Both the position numbers and the translations under genes were made by a program. Under the pieces are notes generated by a model that saw nothing but the letters and a program-made list of their open reading frames with translations, was not told the DNA's origin and did not search any database. From positions 1 through 48,583 of the forward strand of contig JAHRWD010000074.1 of assembly GCA_019090315.1 (NCBI GenBank): 48,583 bases of DNA, given 5' to 3'. Positions 26,262-34,971 of this stretch are shown one piece after another. The stretch's first letter is position 1, and each line of letters begins with the position of its first letter. The DNA is from Pseudomonadales bacterium. Its GTDB lineage: Bacteria; Pseudomonadota; Gammaproteobacteria; Pseudomonadales; JAHRWD01.

Positions 26262-28070
26262 TTACAAATTGTTGTAGAGGGATTCTATATCACTCTTTTT
26301 GGGAGTGGTTGTTACTGGACGCTTGTGTTCCGGTCGTTTGTTTTCTTCCAGGATCATATAGGTGAACTGGTTATATGCGTAACTGGAAGCAATACTTTGT
26401 TTAAGGCGGATCTGGATGATTTGTTTATCCAGAATTATTTTCGCTTTGCCGCCTGCCTGGAAAGGGCGGTGAGGCGTTATGATTGTGGGTTGTCGCCCCG
26501 TTTTTTTTGAACCCGGAATAAGCAGGGCGCGAACCGGCTCCGCACCGACATCCGTCAGTCCGGTCGCCTTGATTGCGCAACAGCGTATTGCCGCTGATAT
26601 GGATTCGACACCGATATTAAACAGGCCGGTTTGGTCTTGCCTGATCCAGCGGACCACACCTATCCCCCAGGGTTTTGAGCTGTCTGGTTGTAGCCCGATA
26701 AGATCTCCAGCCTGGATTTTTTCTGTTACCTCAGGGTCCCAGCGCAAGCAATAACCGCCAGCGCTGGCATTGATGGTTTCGAGCTTGAACTCTTTTGTTT
26801 TGCTATGTTCGACGCGCTGATGCTTAGTTTCCGCTTCAGGCTCTTCTTTCATTCCAATAGTAAATGCCTTGCCCCACACATCTTCGGTTTCAATTGTGAG
26901 TGTATTGCTGAAACTTGTACCGAGGTTGAGTTCACCGCCCTCCACTCCAAATGGATCTGATTTGTCGGTCTTAATCAGAGATGCAAAATCTATGCTGCCA
27001 GATGCAAAGTAATGAATAGATGTTAAGCCGGTACAGGCCAGAATGCCCTGGCGCGTATCGGTACGTTGTAACTGTCTTTTATTTCGTTCACCCCAGGAAT
27101 TGGCAAGCTTGTTCAGCAGGTCCGGACCAAACTGATTTGGTACAGGAAAGTTCTGATCCTGCTCAGCAGTCGCGTCCTTGATACTGTGTTTGTGGATAAA
27201 TTCTCGTAATGTTCCTACCAGTTCTGTGGTATCGAGCACTCTGATTCGGTCGAGACCAATGTCTTCGAGTAGCTGATGGTATTGGGGGGGGTGATCAGCA
27301 TAAATATCTACAGAAAATGATTGGGTTCGTTCTGGCGAGTAGGGTGTTAAATCTACTTTTTGAGCCCAAATGGGTATCACCTTCGTCAGTGCGGAGAGTT
27401 CTTGCTGCCGCAATTGTTCTGGTTTACTTGCCTCAATCAATAGTGATGTTTTGTACAGGTCAGCTAACGTGATAGGTGAAAGCTCATCGTAGTCAGACGT
27501 AGGCAGTTGATTTGACAGGCAACACAGCTGCTCACCAATTAGATACAGTGTGTTTATCTTGATCCAGAACTGATCGGGCAGAGACGAATATAATTGGTGA
27601 CATCGTATCTGTAGCCGAAGTAGTTGGCCCATGCAGCGAGATAAAGCAGTAATAGTATATTGGGGCGTTTTTCGGGTGAGACCAGTACGTGTATCCTTTG
27701 TTTCGATAACTACACATTCATAGGCAGATGCGAGCTCGGACTGTAATGCCTGAGCAAGCTGCGCCGCATTCATGGTTTTTCCGGATAATACCAGCGCCTG
27801 CCCCAGATAGTTCCCGGATAGTGTCTCGCAAATATTCAGGATGGGTTTTCTGAGTATCTCCAATAATTGGAAACGGTTTTCTGCTGTGATTTTGAGTGTT
27901 TGTACTTCGATTATCGATTGGTGCAATTGCTTCGAGGTTTTTCCGATGTTGGTTAATCGTAGGTCATCGACCCATGCCTGCAATGCCTTTGGTTTAGCCG
28001 AGCAGAAACTAAGATCAGGAGAGTTTTTTTCCCTGATCGCTAGTCGCACATATTGGTTGATGCTCGGCAT
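26262..28070 (-). CDS. PilZ domain-containing protein, probable c-di-GMP effector
   Basis: A 602-aa cytoplasmic protein. The first ~400 residues are mostly helical and unrecognised. The C-terminal part (residues ~440-540) reads HQRVEHSKTKEFKLETINAS, AGGYCLRWDPE and GDLIGLQ...WGIGVVRWIRQ, which resembles a PilZ domain: ...N.S.GG..l......l..G..I.l. The double-Arg RxxxR motif is not obvious, so c-di-GMP binding is uncertain. Similar large PilZ-like proteins sit beside epmB/efp in other gammaproteobacteria, as I recall. A run of eight G (27284-27291; CCCCCCCC in the coding strand, His-Pro-Pro) lies mid-gene. It is 168 bp downstream of epmB and could be co-transcribed. Confidence 0.72.
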   Translation of the reverse strand: MPSINQYVRLAIREKNSPDLSFCSAKPKALQAWVDDLRLTNIGKTSKQLHQSIIEVQTLKITAENRFQLLEILRKPILNICETLSGNYLGQALVLSGKTMNAAQLAQALQSELASAYECVVIETKDTRTGLTRKTPQYTITALSRCMGQLLRLQIRCHQLYSSLPDQFWIKINTLYLIGEQLCCLSNQLPTSDYDELSPITLADLYKTSLLIEASKPEQLRQQELSALTKVIPIWAQKVDLTPYSPERTQSFSVDIYADHPPQYHQLLEDIGLDRIRVLDTTELVGTLREFIHKHSIKDATAEQDQNFPVPNQFGPDLLNKLANSWGERNKRQLQRTDTRQGILACTGLTSIHYFASGSIDFASLIKTDKSDPFGVEGGELNLGTSFSNTLTIETEDVWGKAFTIGMKEEPEAETKHQRVEHSKTKEFKLETINASAGGYCLRWDPEVTEKIQAGDLIGLQPDSSKPWGIGVVRWIRQDQTGLFNIGVESISAAIRCCAIKATGLTDVGAEPVRALLIPGSKKTGRQPTIITPHRPFQAGGKAKIILDKQIIQIRLKQSIASSYAYNQFTYMILEENKRPEHKRPVTTTPKKSDIESLYNNL

Positions 28071-28238
28071 TACAGTATGTTCCAGCTTTTAAAAAAATCG
28101 GATGAGTGAAGTATAGGATAGTATTGAAATACTGCGTTGCTTCTCCCAACGGGGATTTTGTTTAGATCTTTGTACGCTACAGGTAGGTGCTTTATCGGAA
28201 TATTCAGTAGTTAGGTGAGCAGTAGCAAAGTGGTTTTG

Positions 28239-29315
28239 TTACAAAAATGGAAGCTGCGTTTTTGAAGCTGAGGTGGGTTGTTCACGTACCAGACGTGGCA
28301 CCAGATAACCCGGTAAAACGCCTGCTAAAGAGCTCATAAGGGAGCACGCTTCAGCCTCTGAAATATCAAAATGAGCTGTGCCCTGGGTTTGATCTGGCAT
28401 ATGCAGGTAGTAGGGAAGGACTCCATTGTCAAAAAGCTGGTGGCTGAGAAGTCCCAGTGTATCTGCATCATCGTTTATGTTTTTTAATAGAACCGATTGA
28501 TTCAAAAGTGTAATGCCGGACTTGCTGAGTTTCCTTAATGCATATCCAACTTCTTCGTCAATTTCATTCGAGTGATTGCAATGGATGACCAAAACGATGT
28601 TGAGTCGTCCTGATAAAAGATCAAGCAGATCGGTATCAACCCGATCTGGAATGACCACAGGGAGACGCGTATGAATTCGCAATGTGCTGATTTGCGGTAT
28701 GTCCGCAATGGAATTCACCAACCATTGCAGGTATTTATTGGACAGGGTAAGAGGATCACCGCCACTCAAAATAACCTCGCGGACCTCCCGGTTTGATCTG
28801 ATGTAATTTAATGCCTGCTGATGTTGGTTCCGTTGAAAACGGTTTTCCTGATAAGGGTAATGACGCCTAAAGCAGTATCGGCAGTGAATGGCACAGGTTG
28901 AGGATGCGATTAATAACACACGGCCGTGGTATTTGTGAATCAGTCCTGGTGCGGGAGATGAGCTTTCCTCCTCAAGGGGATCCTGACTATAACCTGGCGT
29001 TTCGATGAGTTCAGCAGCGTTGGGCAGTATTTGAAGTAATAGAGGGTCATTAGGGTCGCCTTTCACTATCCTGGAAAGGTACGCAGTGGGTGCAATGACT
29101 GGGAAATCGTCATCCAGCTTTTCTAGACCTTCGAAACCATCGCTGGTTATATCAAGTAATTGGCAAAGCTCATAAAATCCCCTGCGTGCGGTAGACAATT
29201 GCTGTTGCCACGAATTTTCTTTTTTGCTGGTTTTAATACTGAATTTTCCGGTCAGAGGGGATGAAACGGAAGTACATGATTTCTCGTGTCGACAAAAACT
29301 ATGATATTCGATCAC
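28239..29315 (-). CDS. epmB: EF-P beta-lysylation protein EpmB (lysine 2,3-aminomutase-like radical SAM enzyme)
   Basis: The 358-aa product converts (S)-alpha-lysine to (R)-beta-lysine for modification of elongation factor P. The radical-SAM cluster motif CxxxCxxC is C141-C145-C148 (CAIHCRYCFRRHYPYQ). The aminomutase family blocks VREVILSGGDPLTLSNKYL, LRIHTRLPVVIPDRV and GVLPYYLHMPDQTQGTAHF follow. It starts with GTG 29315, diverging from efp only 123 bp away. Together with efp and epmA it completes the beta-lysylation system except for the hydroxylase EpmC, which is not in the window. A long N-terminal polar extension (first ~30 residues) might mean that the true start is a little downstream. 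Confidence 0.95.
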   Translation of the reverse strand: MIEYHSFCRHEKSCTSVSSPLTGKFSIKTSKKENSWQQQLSTARRGFYELCQLLDITSDGFEGLEKLDDDFPVIAPTAYLSRIVKGDPNDPLLLQILPNAAELIETPGYSQDPLEEESSSPAPGLIHKYHGRVLLIASSTCAIHCRYCFRRHYPYQENRFQRNQHQQALNYIRSNREVREVILSGGDPLTLSNKYLQWLVNSIADIPQISTLRIHTRLPVVIPDRVDTDLLDLLSGRLNIVLVIHCNHSNEIDEEVGYALRKLSKSGITLLNQSVLLKNINDDADTLGLLSHQLFDNGVLPYYLHMPDQTQGTAHFDISEAEACSLMSSLAGVLPGYLVPRLVREQPTSASKTQLPFL

Positions 29316-29341
29316 ACCTATACAAGCATTCTGTTACACGA

Positions 29342-29350
29342 TGTTATAAT
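29342..29350 (+). promoter_or_regulatory. Extended -10 promoter of efp
   Basis: TGT-TATAAT (29342-29350; perfect TATAAT with an upstream TG) is followed by the GC-rich GGCCC. No good -35 hexamer is present, as is usual for extended -10 promoters. It would give a leader of about 80 nt before efp. Confidence 0.6.
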
Positions 29351-29438
29351 GGCCCTTTGACGTGCCGCAGAATTTTCTTAAAACAGAGTGTCGATTGAAC
29401 GCGCGCGTATTCTAACCGAATTTCAGAAAGGAATATCC

Positions 29439-30011
29439 ATGGCGACCTATTCAACCAGTGAATTTAAAAATGGCTTAAAGGTGATGCTTGAGGGGGACCC
29501 ATGCTCTATTGTTGTAAATGAATTGGTTAAGCCAGGAAAAGGTCAGGCGTTCAACCGGGTTAAGCTACGCAACCTTAGAACCGGGCGGGTTTGGGAACGA
29601 ACCTTTAAATCCGGTGAGAGCATCGAAGCAGCGGATGTTCATGAGCAGGATATGCAGTATCTATACACCGATGGTGAATATTGGCACTTTATGGACCCTG
29701 AAAGTTATGAGCAATATGCCGCTGATAAAACGGTTGTGGACGAAACCGCGCAATGGCTAAAGGAGCAGGATACCTGTGTAGTCACCTTTTGGGATGGAGC
29801 GCCCTTATCAATTGCCGTGGCTAACTTTGTAGACCTTGAAATTACCCAAACAGACCCTGGTTTGAAAGGTGATACCGCATCCGGTGGTAGCAAACCCGCA
29901 ACACTTAGCACCGGTGCAGTTGTTAAGGTTCCGCTTTTCCTTTGCGAAGGCGAAGTAATCCGAATTGATACCCGTACCGGAGAGTACCAGGGCAGATCCA
30001 AGGGATCATAA
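29439..30011 (+). CDS. efp: Translation elongation factor P
   Basis: The 190-aa product starts at ATG 29439 ([16 protein letters not shown]), with AAAGGA 7 nt upstream; an in-frame extension to 29388 is not family-like. The modified lysine is K34, in VKPGKGQAF, exactly where EpmA attaches beta-lysine in E. coli. Other landmarks are [49 protein letters not shown] and [14 protein letters not shown] rescues ribosomes stalled at polyproline stretches. The gene lies 13 bp before epmA and is transcribed with it. Confidence 0.98.
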   Translation: MATYSTSEFKNGLKVMLEGDPCSIVVNELVKPGKGQAFNRVKLRNLRTGRVWERTFKSGESIEAADVHEQDMQYLYTDGEYWHFMDPESYEQYAADKTVVDETAQWLKEQDTCVVTFWDGAPLSIAVANFVDLEITQTDPGLKGDTASGGSKPATLSTGAVVKVPLFLCEGEVIRIDTRTGEYQGRSKGS

Positions 30012-30024
30012 GCTGGAATAACCT

Positions 30025-31041
30025 GTGAGCACTCCGGACTGGCAATCCTCCGCCAGTATCGATAGCTTAAAAAAATATGCGCGAATGCTACAGAGTATTC
30101 GCGTTTTTTTTCAGCAGCGGGATGTGTTGGAGGTAACGGTTCCCTGTATCGCTTCAACCAGCTCCCCGGCACCCCATCTAGATAGTATTACCGTTAACGC
30201 CCCTTTTTTAGACGTGTCAAAAGCGTCGTCAGATGCAGAGTTTTACCTTCAGACCTCGCCAGAGTTCTTTATGAAAAGGCTGCTATGTAGCGGCAGTGGC
30301 TCGATTTATCGGATGGGTCCTGCATTTCGTAGAGGAGAGATCAGCAGTCGTCATAATCCGGAATTTACCATGCTGGAGTGGTACCGCACCGATTGGCACT
30401 ATCATCAATTAATGGATGAAGTAGCGGAACTGGTTGTATCACTACTGGGCGAACTAGAGATAGAACGCTTAACCTACAGTGCGCTATTTCAGAAATATGT
30501 AGGTATTGATCCGCATTGCGCGACCATAGATGAACTCGCTGCTATTGCATGGGAAACGGTTGGCTATCAGCCGCCAAAGACAATGCCAAGGGCAGCGGAT
30601 AACCAACCAGCCGTACTTGCCAAAGATGAATGGCTAGAGCTTATTTTTTCTGGCTATATACTTCCCAAAACCAGCGGTCGTTCCATACTGGTTTTTGAGT
30701 TCCCGGCAGGTCAGGCTGAGTTGGCTGAAATCATGATCAATAAACAGGGGCAGAAGGTAGCTAGCCGCTTTGAGCTATATGTAAATGGGATTGAGCTGGC
30801 AAACGGGTATCAGGAGCTGACGGATTCGAGAGAGCTGCATCAGCGATTTGAGCTATGGAACATTGAGCGCCGCCGGCTAGGCAAGCCTGTTATTGAACTG
30901 GACAAAAATTTACTGGATGCCCAGTCACATGGTTTGCCCAGGTGCTCTGGAGTGGCTTTGGGCATTGATCGCGTGGCCATGTGTCTGCTCGAAACCACAG
31001 AGATTCGTGATATTCTGGCTTTCCCCGTCGACCGAGTGTGA
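30025..31041 (+). CDS. epmA: EF-P lysine aminoacylase EpmA (GenX/PoxA/YjeA)
   Basis: The 338-aa protein is a truncated class II lysyl-tRNA synthetase paralogue lacking the anticodon-binding domain. It ligates (R)-beta-lysine to EF-P. Motif 2 is visible as YRMGPAFRRGEISSRHNPEFTMLEWYR and motif 3 as GLPRCSGVALGIDRVAM. ELANGYQELTD and the C-terminal RDILAFPVDRV also match. The start is GTG 30025 (MSTPDWQSS). It is co-directional with efp (13 bp gap); yaaA follows after 54 bp. Confidence 0.97.
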   Translation: MSTPDWQSSASIDSLKKYARMLQSIRVFFQQRDVLEVTVPCIASTSSPAPHLDSITVNAPFLDVSKASSDAEFYLQTSPEFFMKRLLCSGSGSIYRMGPAFRRGEISSRHNPEFTMLEWYRTDWHYHQLMDEVAELVVSLLGELEIERLTYSALFQKYVGIDPHCATIDELAAIAWETVGYQPPKTMPRAADNQPAVLAKDEWLELIFSGYILPKTSGRSILVFEFPAGQAELAEIMINKQGQKVASRFELYVNGIELANGYQELTDSRELHQRFELWNIERRRLGKPVIELDKNLLDAQSHGLPRCSGVALGIDRVAMCLLETTEIRDILAFPVDRV

Positions 31042-31095
31042 ACCAGGTTAGCACTGGTTTTATTGGCCGCCCATATTTGATCTCCCGAGAACCCT

Positions 31096-31860
31096 ATGCT
31101 GATTATCCTGTCACCCGCAAAAACACTCGACTTTGAGTCACCATTTATAGATATCGAGTACAGCCTTCCCGAGCATGCGGAGAGTGCGGCGGAGCTTATC
31201 GATGGTTTGAAGAAATTTGACCGAACTGACGTGATGGCACTGATGGATATCAGTGAAAAACTGGCAGATTTGAACCTCAGTCGATTCCAGCAATGGAGCC
31301 CTAAATTCTCCTCCGAGAACAGCCGTCAGGCTATTTTGGCATTCAAGGGGGATGTCTATTCCGGGCTAGAGGCTGAAACACTATCCGCTGATGAGCTGGA
31401 ATATGCCCAGAGCCACCTGCGTATTCTGTCGGGTCTATATGGAATACTACGACCGCTCGATCTGATGCAGCCCTATCGCCTGGAGATGGGGCGAAATTTT
31501 GGCAATCTACGAGGTAAAAACCTGTATCAGTTTTGGGGGGATCTGCTTACTGATGATATAAACAAACTCCTGAAGGCAGAAAAGTACCTTGTTAATCTTG
31601 CGTCAAATGAATATTTCAAAGCAGTTAAGCACAGAAAAATAGAGGGTGAAATCATCACACCGATCTTTAAAGATTTTAAAAATGGTCAGTACAAAGTGAT
31701 TAGCTTTTATGCAAAAAAAGCCCGGGGTGCGATGGCGCGGTATATCATCGAAAATCGTATCAAAGCCCCACAGGGGCTAGAGCAGTTTGATTGGCAAGGA
31801 TACCGGTTCAACGAAGAGTTATCCGCTGGCAACGAGCTGGTGTTTACTCGACATCCCTAG
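31096..31860 (+). CDS. yaaA: Peroxide stress protein YaaA
   Basis: The 254-aa protein opens LIILSPAKTLDFESP, the UPF0246/YaaA signature. It also contains SPKFSSENSRQAILAFKGDVYSGLEAE, HLRILSGLYGILRPLDLMQPYRLEMG, YLVNLASNEYFKAV and FYAKKARGAMARYIIENRI. In E. coli YaaA is induced by OxyR and lowers free iron during peroxide stress; it has a DNA-binding helix-hairpin-helix-like fold. Here it follows epmA by 54 bp and probably reads from the efp promoter, though an own promoter is possible. It converges with flgN. Confidence 0.96.
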   Translation: MLIILSPAKTLDFESPFIDIEYSLPEHAESAAELIDGLKKFDRTDVMALMDISEKLADLNLSRFQQWSPKFSSENSRQAILAFKGDVYSGLEAETLSADELEYAQSHLRILSGLYGILRPLDLMQPYRLEMGRNFGNLRGKNLYQFWGDLLTDDINKLLKAEKYLVNLASNEYFKAVKHRKIEGEIITPIFKDFKNGQYKVISFYAKKARGAMARYIIENRIKAPQGLEQFDWQGYRFNEELSAGNELVFTRHP

Positions 31861-31942
31861 TATCAAGTTTGAACCGCGACAGTAGCGCAGAACGCTCAGG
31901 GAAGGATGGGCTGATAACCCCGTTTTAATTTACAGACTCCGT

Positions 31943-32443
31943 TTATACCGTAGCCGCAGGCCGTGTTTGCTGCGCATATTTTGTATTCTGTTGCCCCGCA
32001 GGATTATAGAGGCCAGTTTTGTCCGTACTACCGCGAAGAATATCGATCATTTTTGTATTGTCGATCTGGCTACGGTGAGTAATTCGTGCGTTAACCTCAT
32101 TTTTCTTGTGACATACTTCAATCGTGCTCTTAACGTTGTTCCACAATTGTAGCGCCAGTTTGTTCTGCTTTGGCTGCAAATGATTAAATATAGACCCAAG
32201 CACCTGCTCGTCGGCGAGATAGTCATTTTTAATCATTAGCTGAAGGCGAAACCGAACCTGGGCCTCTATTTGGCTTAGTATCGATTCCTTCTGTTTCAAC
32301 AATTCGGTCAGCGCCTCATTGGCACGCTGTTCAAGTGCTGAACGTTCGGCAGTTAATGCCTGTTCGAGTTGCTGAAACAGTTGCAGCTCCTGTTGAATCC
32401 CGTTCATCAACTGTTTGATGAACTCCATGTCAGGTGTGTTCAT
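31943..32443 (-). CDS. flgN: Flagellar export chaperone FlgN
   Basis: The 166-aa, almost wholly helical protein has heptad-like Leu/Gln/Glu patterns (LMNGIQQELQLFQQLEQALTAERSALEQR) and the C-terminal block TDKTGLYNPAGQQN, resembling the YN.AG motif of FlgN proteins. FlgN keeps the hook-junction proteins FlgK and FlgL soluble and delivers them to the export gate; both clients are encoded at 43477-46777. It lies 27 bp after flgM in the same transcript. Confidence 0.9.
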   Translation of the reverse strand: MNTPDMEFIKQLMNGIQQELQLFQQLEQALTAERSALEQRANEALTELLKQKESILSQIEAQVRFRLQLMIKNDYLADEQVLGSIFNHLQPKQNKLALQLWNNVKSTIEVCHKKNEVNARITHRSQIDNTKMIDILRGSTDKTGLYNPAGQQNTKYAQQTRPAATV

Positions 32444-32470
32444 TGTGTTAACCCCTTCGTTTATAGTCTT

Positions 32471-32800
32471 TTAATCAGATAATGGATGGATGGACGTTTC
32501 GATCGCCAGCATTTTTTGAGCCGTAGACTCAGCGTCAATTTTGTAACTCCCATCCTCAATAGAACTCTTGATGGCTTCAACTTTGGCCATATCGATTTCG
32601 GGCATTTGCTGGATTTTTGCTTCCAACGACTGTATTCGCTGAGCATGACTACTTATAGCAACCTGATCGCCTCCAGCGGAGGCTTTGGCGGTTTCACCGG
32701 GGCGTGCAGATACACCTTTTCCCGGTTCGGCAGCACTACTTCGATTGGTGCCAATAGCTGTGCTATTTTTAGTAGAAGGCCTGTTGAATTCGATAGCCAT
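32471..32800 (-). CDS. flgM: Negative regulator of flagellin synthesis FlgM (anti-sigma-28)
   Basis: The 109-aa protein begins MAIEFNRPSTKNSTAIG, has a disordered Ser/Ala/Gly-rich N-terminal half and a C-terminal helical FliA-binding part (ISSHAQRIQSLEAKIQQMPEIDMAKVEAIKSSIEDGSYKIDAESTAQKML). The pattern V..IK..I..G.Y.ID....A..ML is the FlgM signature. FlgM holds FliA until it is exported through the completed hook-basal body. A sigma-28-type promoter lies about 50 bp upstream, giving autoregulation. Confidence 0.94.
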   Translation of the reverse strand: MAIEFNRPSTKNSTAIGTNRSSAAEPGKGVSARPGETAKASAGGDQVAISSHAQRIQSLEAKIQQMPEIDMAKVEAIKSSIEDGSYKIDAESTAQKMLAIETSIHPLSD

Positions 32801-32849
32801 TCGTTAATCCTGAGTAAATACTCTGTTTTTAAGGGGTTCGCATATCCTT

Positions 32850-32876
32850 TTAGCGGCTGATCCCGATAAAACTTTA
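32850..32876 (-). promoter_or_regulatory. Sigma-28 (FliA) promoter of flgM
   Basis: On the minus strand the sequence reads TAAA-N15-GCCGCTAA, matching the FliA consensus TAAA-N15-GCCGATAA at 11 of 12 positions with exact spacing. It points toward flgM (start 32800). Confidence 0.85.
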
Positions 32877-32961
32877 GAGTGAATATGGTCTAAGTGTGCC
32901 TTTCTTGATGACATTTACTATTCTATCCGTTGATTTTGTATCAGGTTAGCGCACGGATTTC

Positions 32962-33696
32962 TCACATCGACACCCTAACCTTACCCGGCCCAACCACCCT
33001 TGCACGGATAATCTTGTCTGAGCGACTGTTTCGTACATTGATCTGCTCTCCAATACCGCCATTAGACAGTGCTATGCCGGTCGATTTGACCGAAAGTAAC
33101 CCTGTTAACGCCTCAATCAATACCTCATCTCCTTTTAAAATCGCCTGTGCAGTACTCAGCTGGTCAGGTGAGATGGGTCTGCCGGCACTAAGCGGCCTTC
33201 GCAACTGTTTACCAATGGCGAGATCCAGGCGATCCAGATAGCCTCGCCTTAGATCACTTATCTCCCAGTCAGTCATTTCGAGCATCCCGGGTACCAACGT
33301 GGTTCCACGTGGGATTGATCGTGTCGCGACGACCACCGGTTTGATAATAGATATATGAACGGGCACATAAAGCGACCAACTCTGTTCCCCGGGGCATGTT
33401 GCTTTCAACAGATAGCGGCCACCTAGTATGGAGCCGCTATGGTCTTCTATCAGGAGGTTTTGATCACCACAGGGCGTGAACCTTAGTCGAGAATCAAGTC
33501 TGCCTATCTTTACCTTTATATCATTGCTGTTTTTGATCCGTTGATGATCCGCCATGTTCTCCAGACGTTCATTGATATATAACTCAACCGCATGTTGTAT
33601 CTGATCGGTTGTTTCGTTGGCACAGGCGAACTGCGCGTGGCTTGCCTGAGCCAGCAGTAAAACTATCGAGAATAGTTGCGCAAGATATCGGTTCAT
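32962..33696 (-). CDS. flgA: Flagellar basal body P-ring formation protein FlgA
   Basis: The 244-aa protein has a signal peptide (MNRYLAQLFSIVLLLAQASHAQFACA) and a C-terminal SAF domain (PVVVATRSIPRGTTLVPGML, GKQLRRPLSAGRPISPDQL, GDEVLIEALTGLLSVKSTGIALSNGGIGEQINVRN). FlgA is a periplasmic chaperone for P-ring assembly from FlgI. It lies upstream of flgM and diverges from cheV. Confidence 0.95.
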   Translation of the reverse strand: MNRYLAQLFSIVLLLAQASHAQFACANETTDQIQHAVELYINERLENMADHQRIKNSNDIKVKIGRLDSRLRFTPCGDQNLLIEDHSGSILGGRYLLKATCPGEQSWSLYVPVHISIIKPVVVATRSIPRGTTLVPGMLEMTDWEISDLRRGYLDRLDLAIGKQLRRPLSAGRPISPDQLSTAQAILKGDEVLIEALTGLLSVKSTGIALSNGGIGEQINVRNSRSDKIIRARVVGPGKVRVSM

Positions 33697-33904
33697 CTTC
33701 TATGCTTTAAAACAGATTTCCGGGATTAGTGGGTGGCTCTATTGGTTATCAACTAAGAGCGGCAAAAAATTGACGTATAACTTTATAGAATTAGATACAG
33801 CAAATACCATGCCTGAAATCATCACTGATACAAAGAAAAGAGTTTTGGCTATTCAGGCAGGCGCATAAGGCGTGCTGATGAAAACCGAACAGTAGGGGAA
33901 ATAT
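33697..33904. promoter_or_regulatory. Divergent flgA / cheV control region
   Basis: The gap is 208 bp. A possible sigma-70-type promoter toward cheV is TTGACG (33770-33775) with TAGATA about 16 bp further on. I found no good sigma-54 or sigma-28 match on either strand here. A Shine-Dalgarno-like AGGGGAAA precedes the cheV ATG. Confidence 0.35.
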
Positions 33905-34855
33905 ATGGCCGGTGTACTCGAAACTGTTAATCAGCGTACCCAACTGGTTGGTAAAAACCGGTTGGAGTTATTGCTGTTTAGCCTGGGGACCGGGCAAACA
34001 TTTGGTATCAACGTATTCAAGGTTAAAGAAGTGCTACGGTGCCCAAAGCTAACACAGTTGCCAAAAAGTGATTCAGTGATCAGTGGAGTAGCGAGCATTC
34101 GTGGCGTTACTATTTCAATAGTAGACCTTGCACATGCAATTGGTGGCGAACGGGTGCCAGAAGAGGAGTGGAGCGAATGTTTTGTAATCATTTCAGAATA
34201 CAATCAGCTAACCCAGGGTTTTTTAGTTAGAAAAGTTGAGAGAATTATCAACATGAACTGGGAGAGTATTCATCCACCGCCAGTAGGTGTAGGTACTGAT
34301 AACTATCTGACTGCAGTGACCGAGATCGAAAATAAGCTTGTCGAAATTATAGACGTTGAAAAAGTGTTGTCAGAAGTAGTAGATCTAGAAACCGAGGTCA
34401 GCGAAGAGTATGTCCCGGTTCCAGCAGAAGAGGGTTCTCCGGAAGAAGAGGGTCGGAGGGTCATTATTGCTGATGATTCAATGGTTGCAAGAAAACAGCT
34501 TATTCGTTGCCTGGAAACCATTGGGCTTGAAGTGGTTTCATTTAACGATGGTCGTCAGGCATGGGAATTCTTACTGGAGGAGGTCGATGCGGGCAAGCAC
34601 GTAAATGATGACTACCTCATGTTGATCTCCGATATCGAGATGCCGGAAATGGATGGCTACACATTAACATCCAATATTCGAAGCCATCCAGAGTTACTGG
34701 ACATGCACGTGGTATTGCATACCTCTCTCAGCGGTGTATTTAACCAGTCAATGGTAAAAAAAGTGGGTGCAGATAACTTTATTGCCAAGTTTCAACCTGA
34801 TGAATTGGCAAAAACTGTATTCAACCAGATCGAAGTGATCGAAGGAAAACAGTAA
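33905..34855 (+). CDS. cheV: Chemotaxis protein CheV (CheW-receiver fusion)
   Basis: The 316-aa protein has an N-terminal CheW-like domain (residues ~15-155: NRLELLLFSLGTGQTFGINVFKVKEVLR, GVASIRGVTISIVDLAHAIGG) and a C-terminal response-regulator receiver (~180-310). The receiver acidic pair is VIIADDSM, the phospho-acceptor Asp is in LMLISDIEMPEMDGY, and the conserved Lys is in FIAKFQ. CheV couples chemoreceptors to CheA and its receiver adjusts adaptation. It sits ahead of cheR and the flg genes, as in Pseudomonas. Confidence 0.96.
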   Translation: MAGVLETVNQRTQLVGKNRLELLLFSLGTGQTFGINVFKVKEVLRCPKLTQLPKSDSVISGVASIRGVTISIVDLAHAIGGERVPEEEWSECFVIISEYNQLTQGFLVRKVERIINMNWESIHPPPVGVGTDNYLTAVTEIENKLVEIIDVEKVLSEVVDLETEVSEEYVPVPAEEGSPEEEGRRVIIADDSMVARKQLIRCLETIGLEVVSFNDGRQAWEFLLEEVDAGKHVNDDYLMLISDIEMPEMDGYTLTSNIRSHPELLDMHVVLHTSLSGVFNQSMVKKVGADNFIAKFQPDELAKTVFNQIEVIEGKQ

Positions 34856-34971
34856 GCCGGAGTGCTTGAGCTGTATTTCAGTTAACTCACAGGTAACGCT
34901 ACCTGAATAGAAATTATGCGCCAAAAAACATATTGGTGTGACATTTATACGGCTTTGCAGGAGCACCAGGT

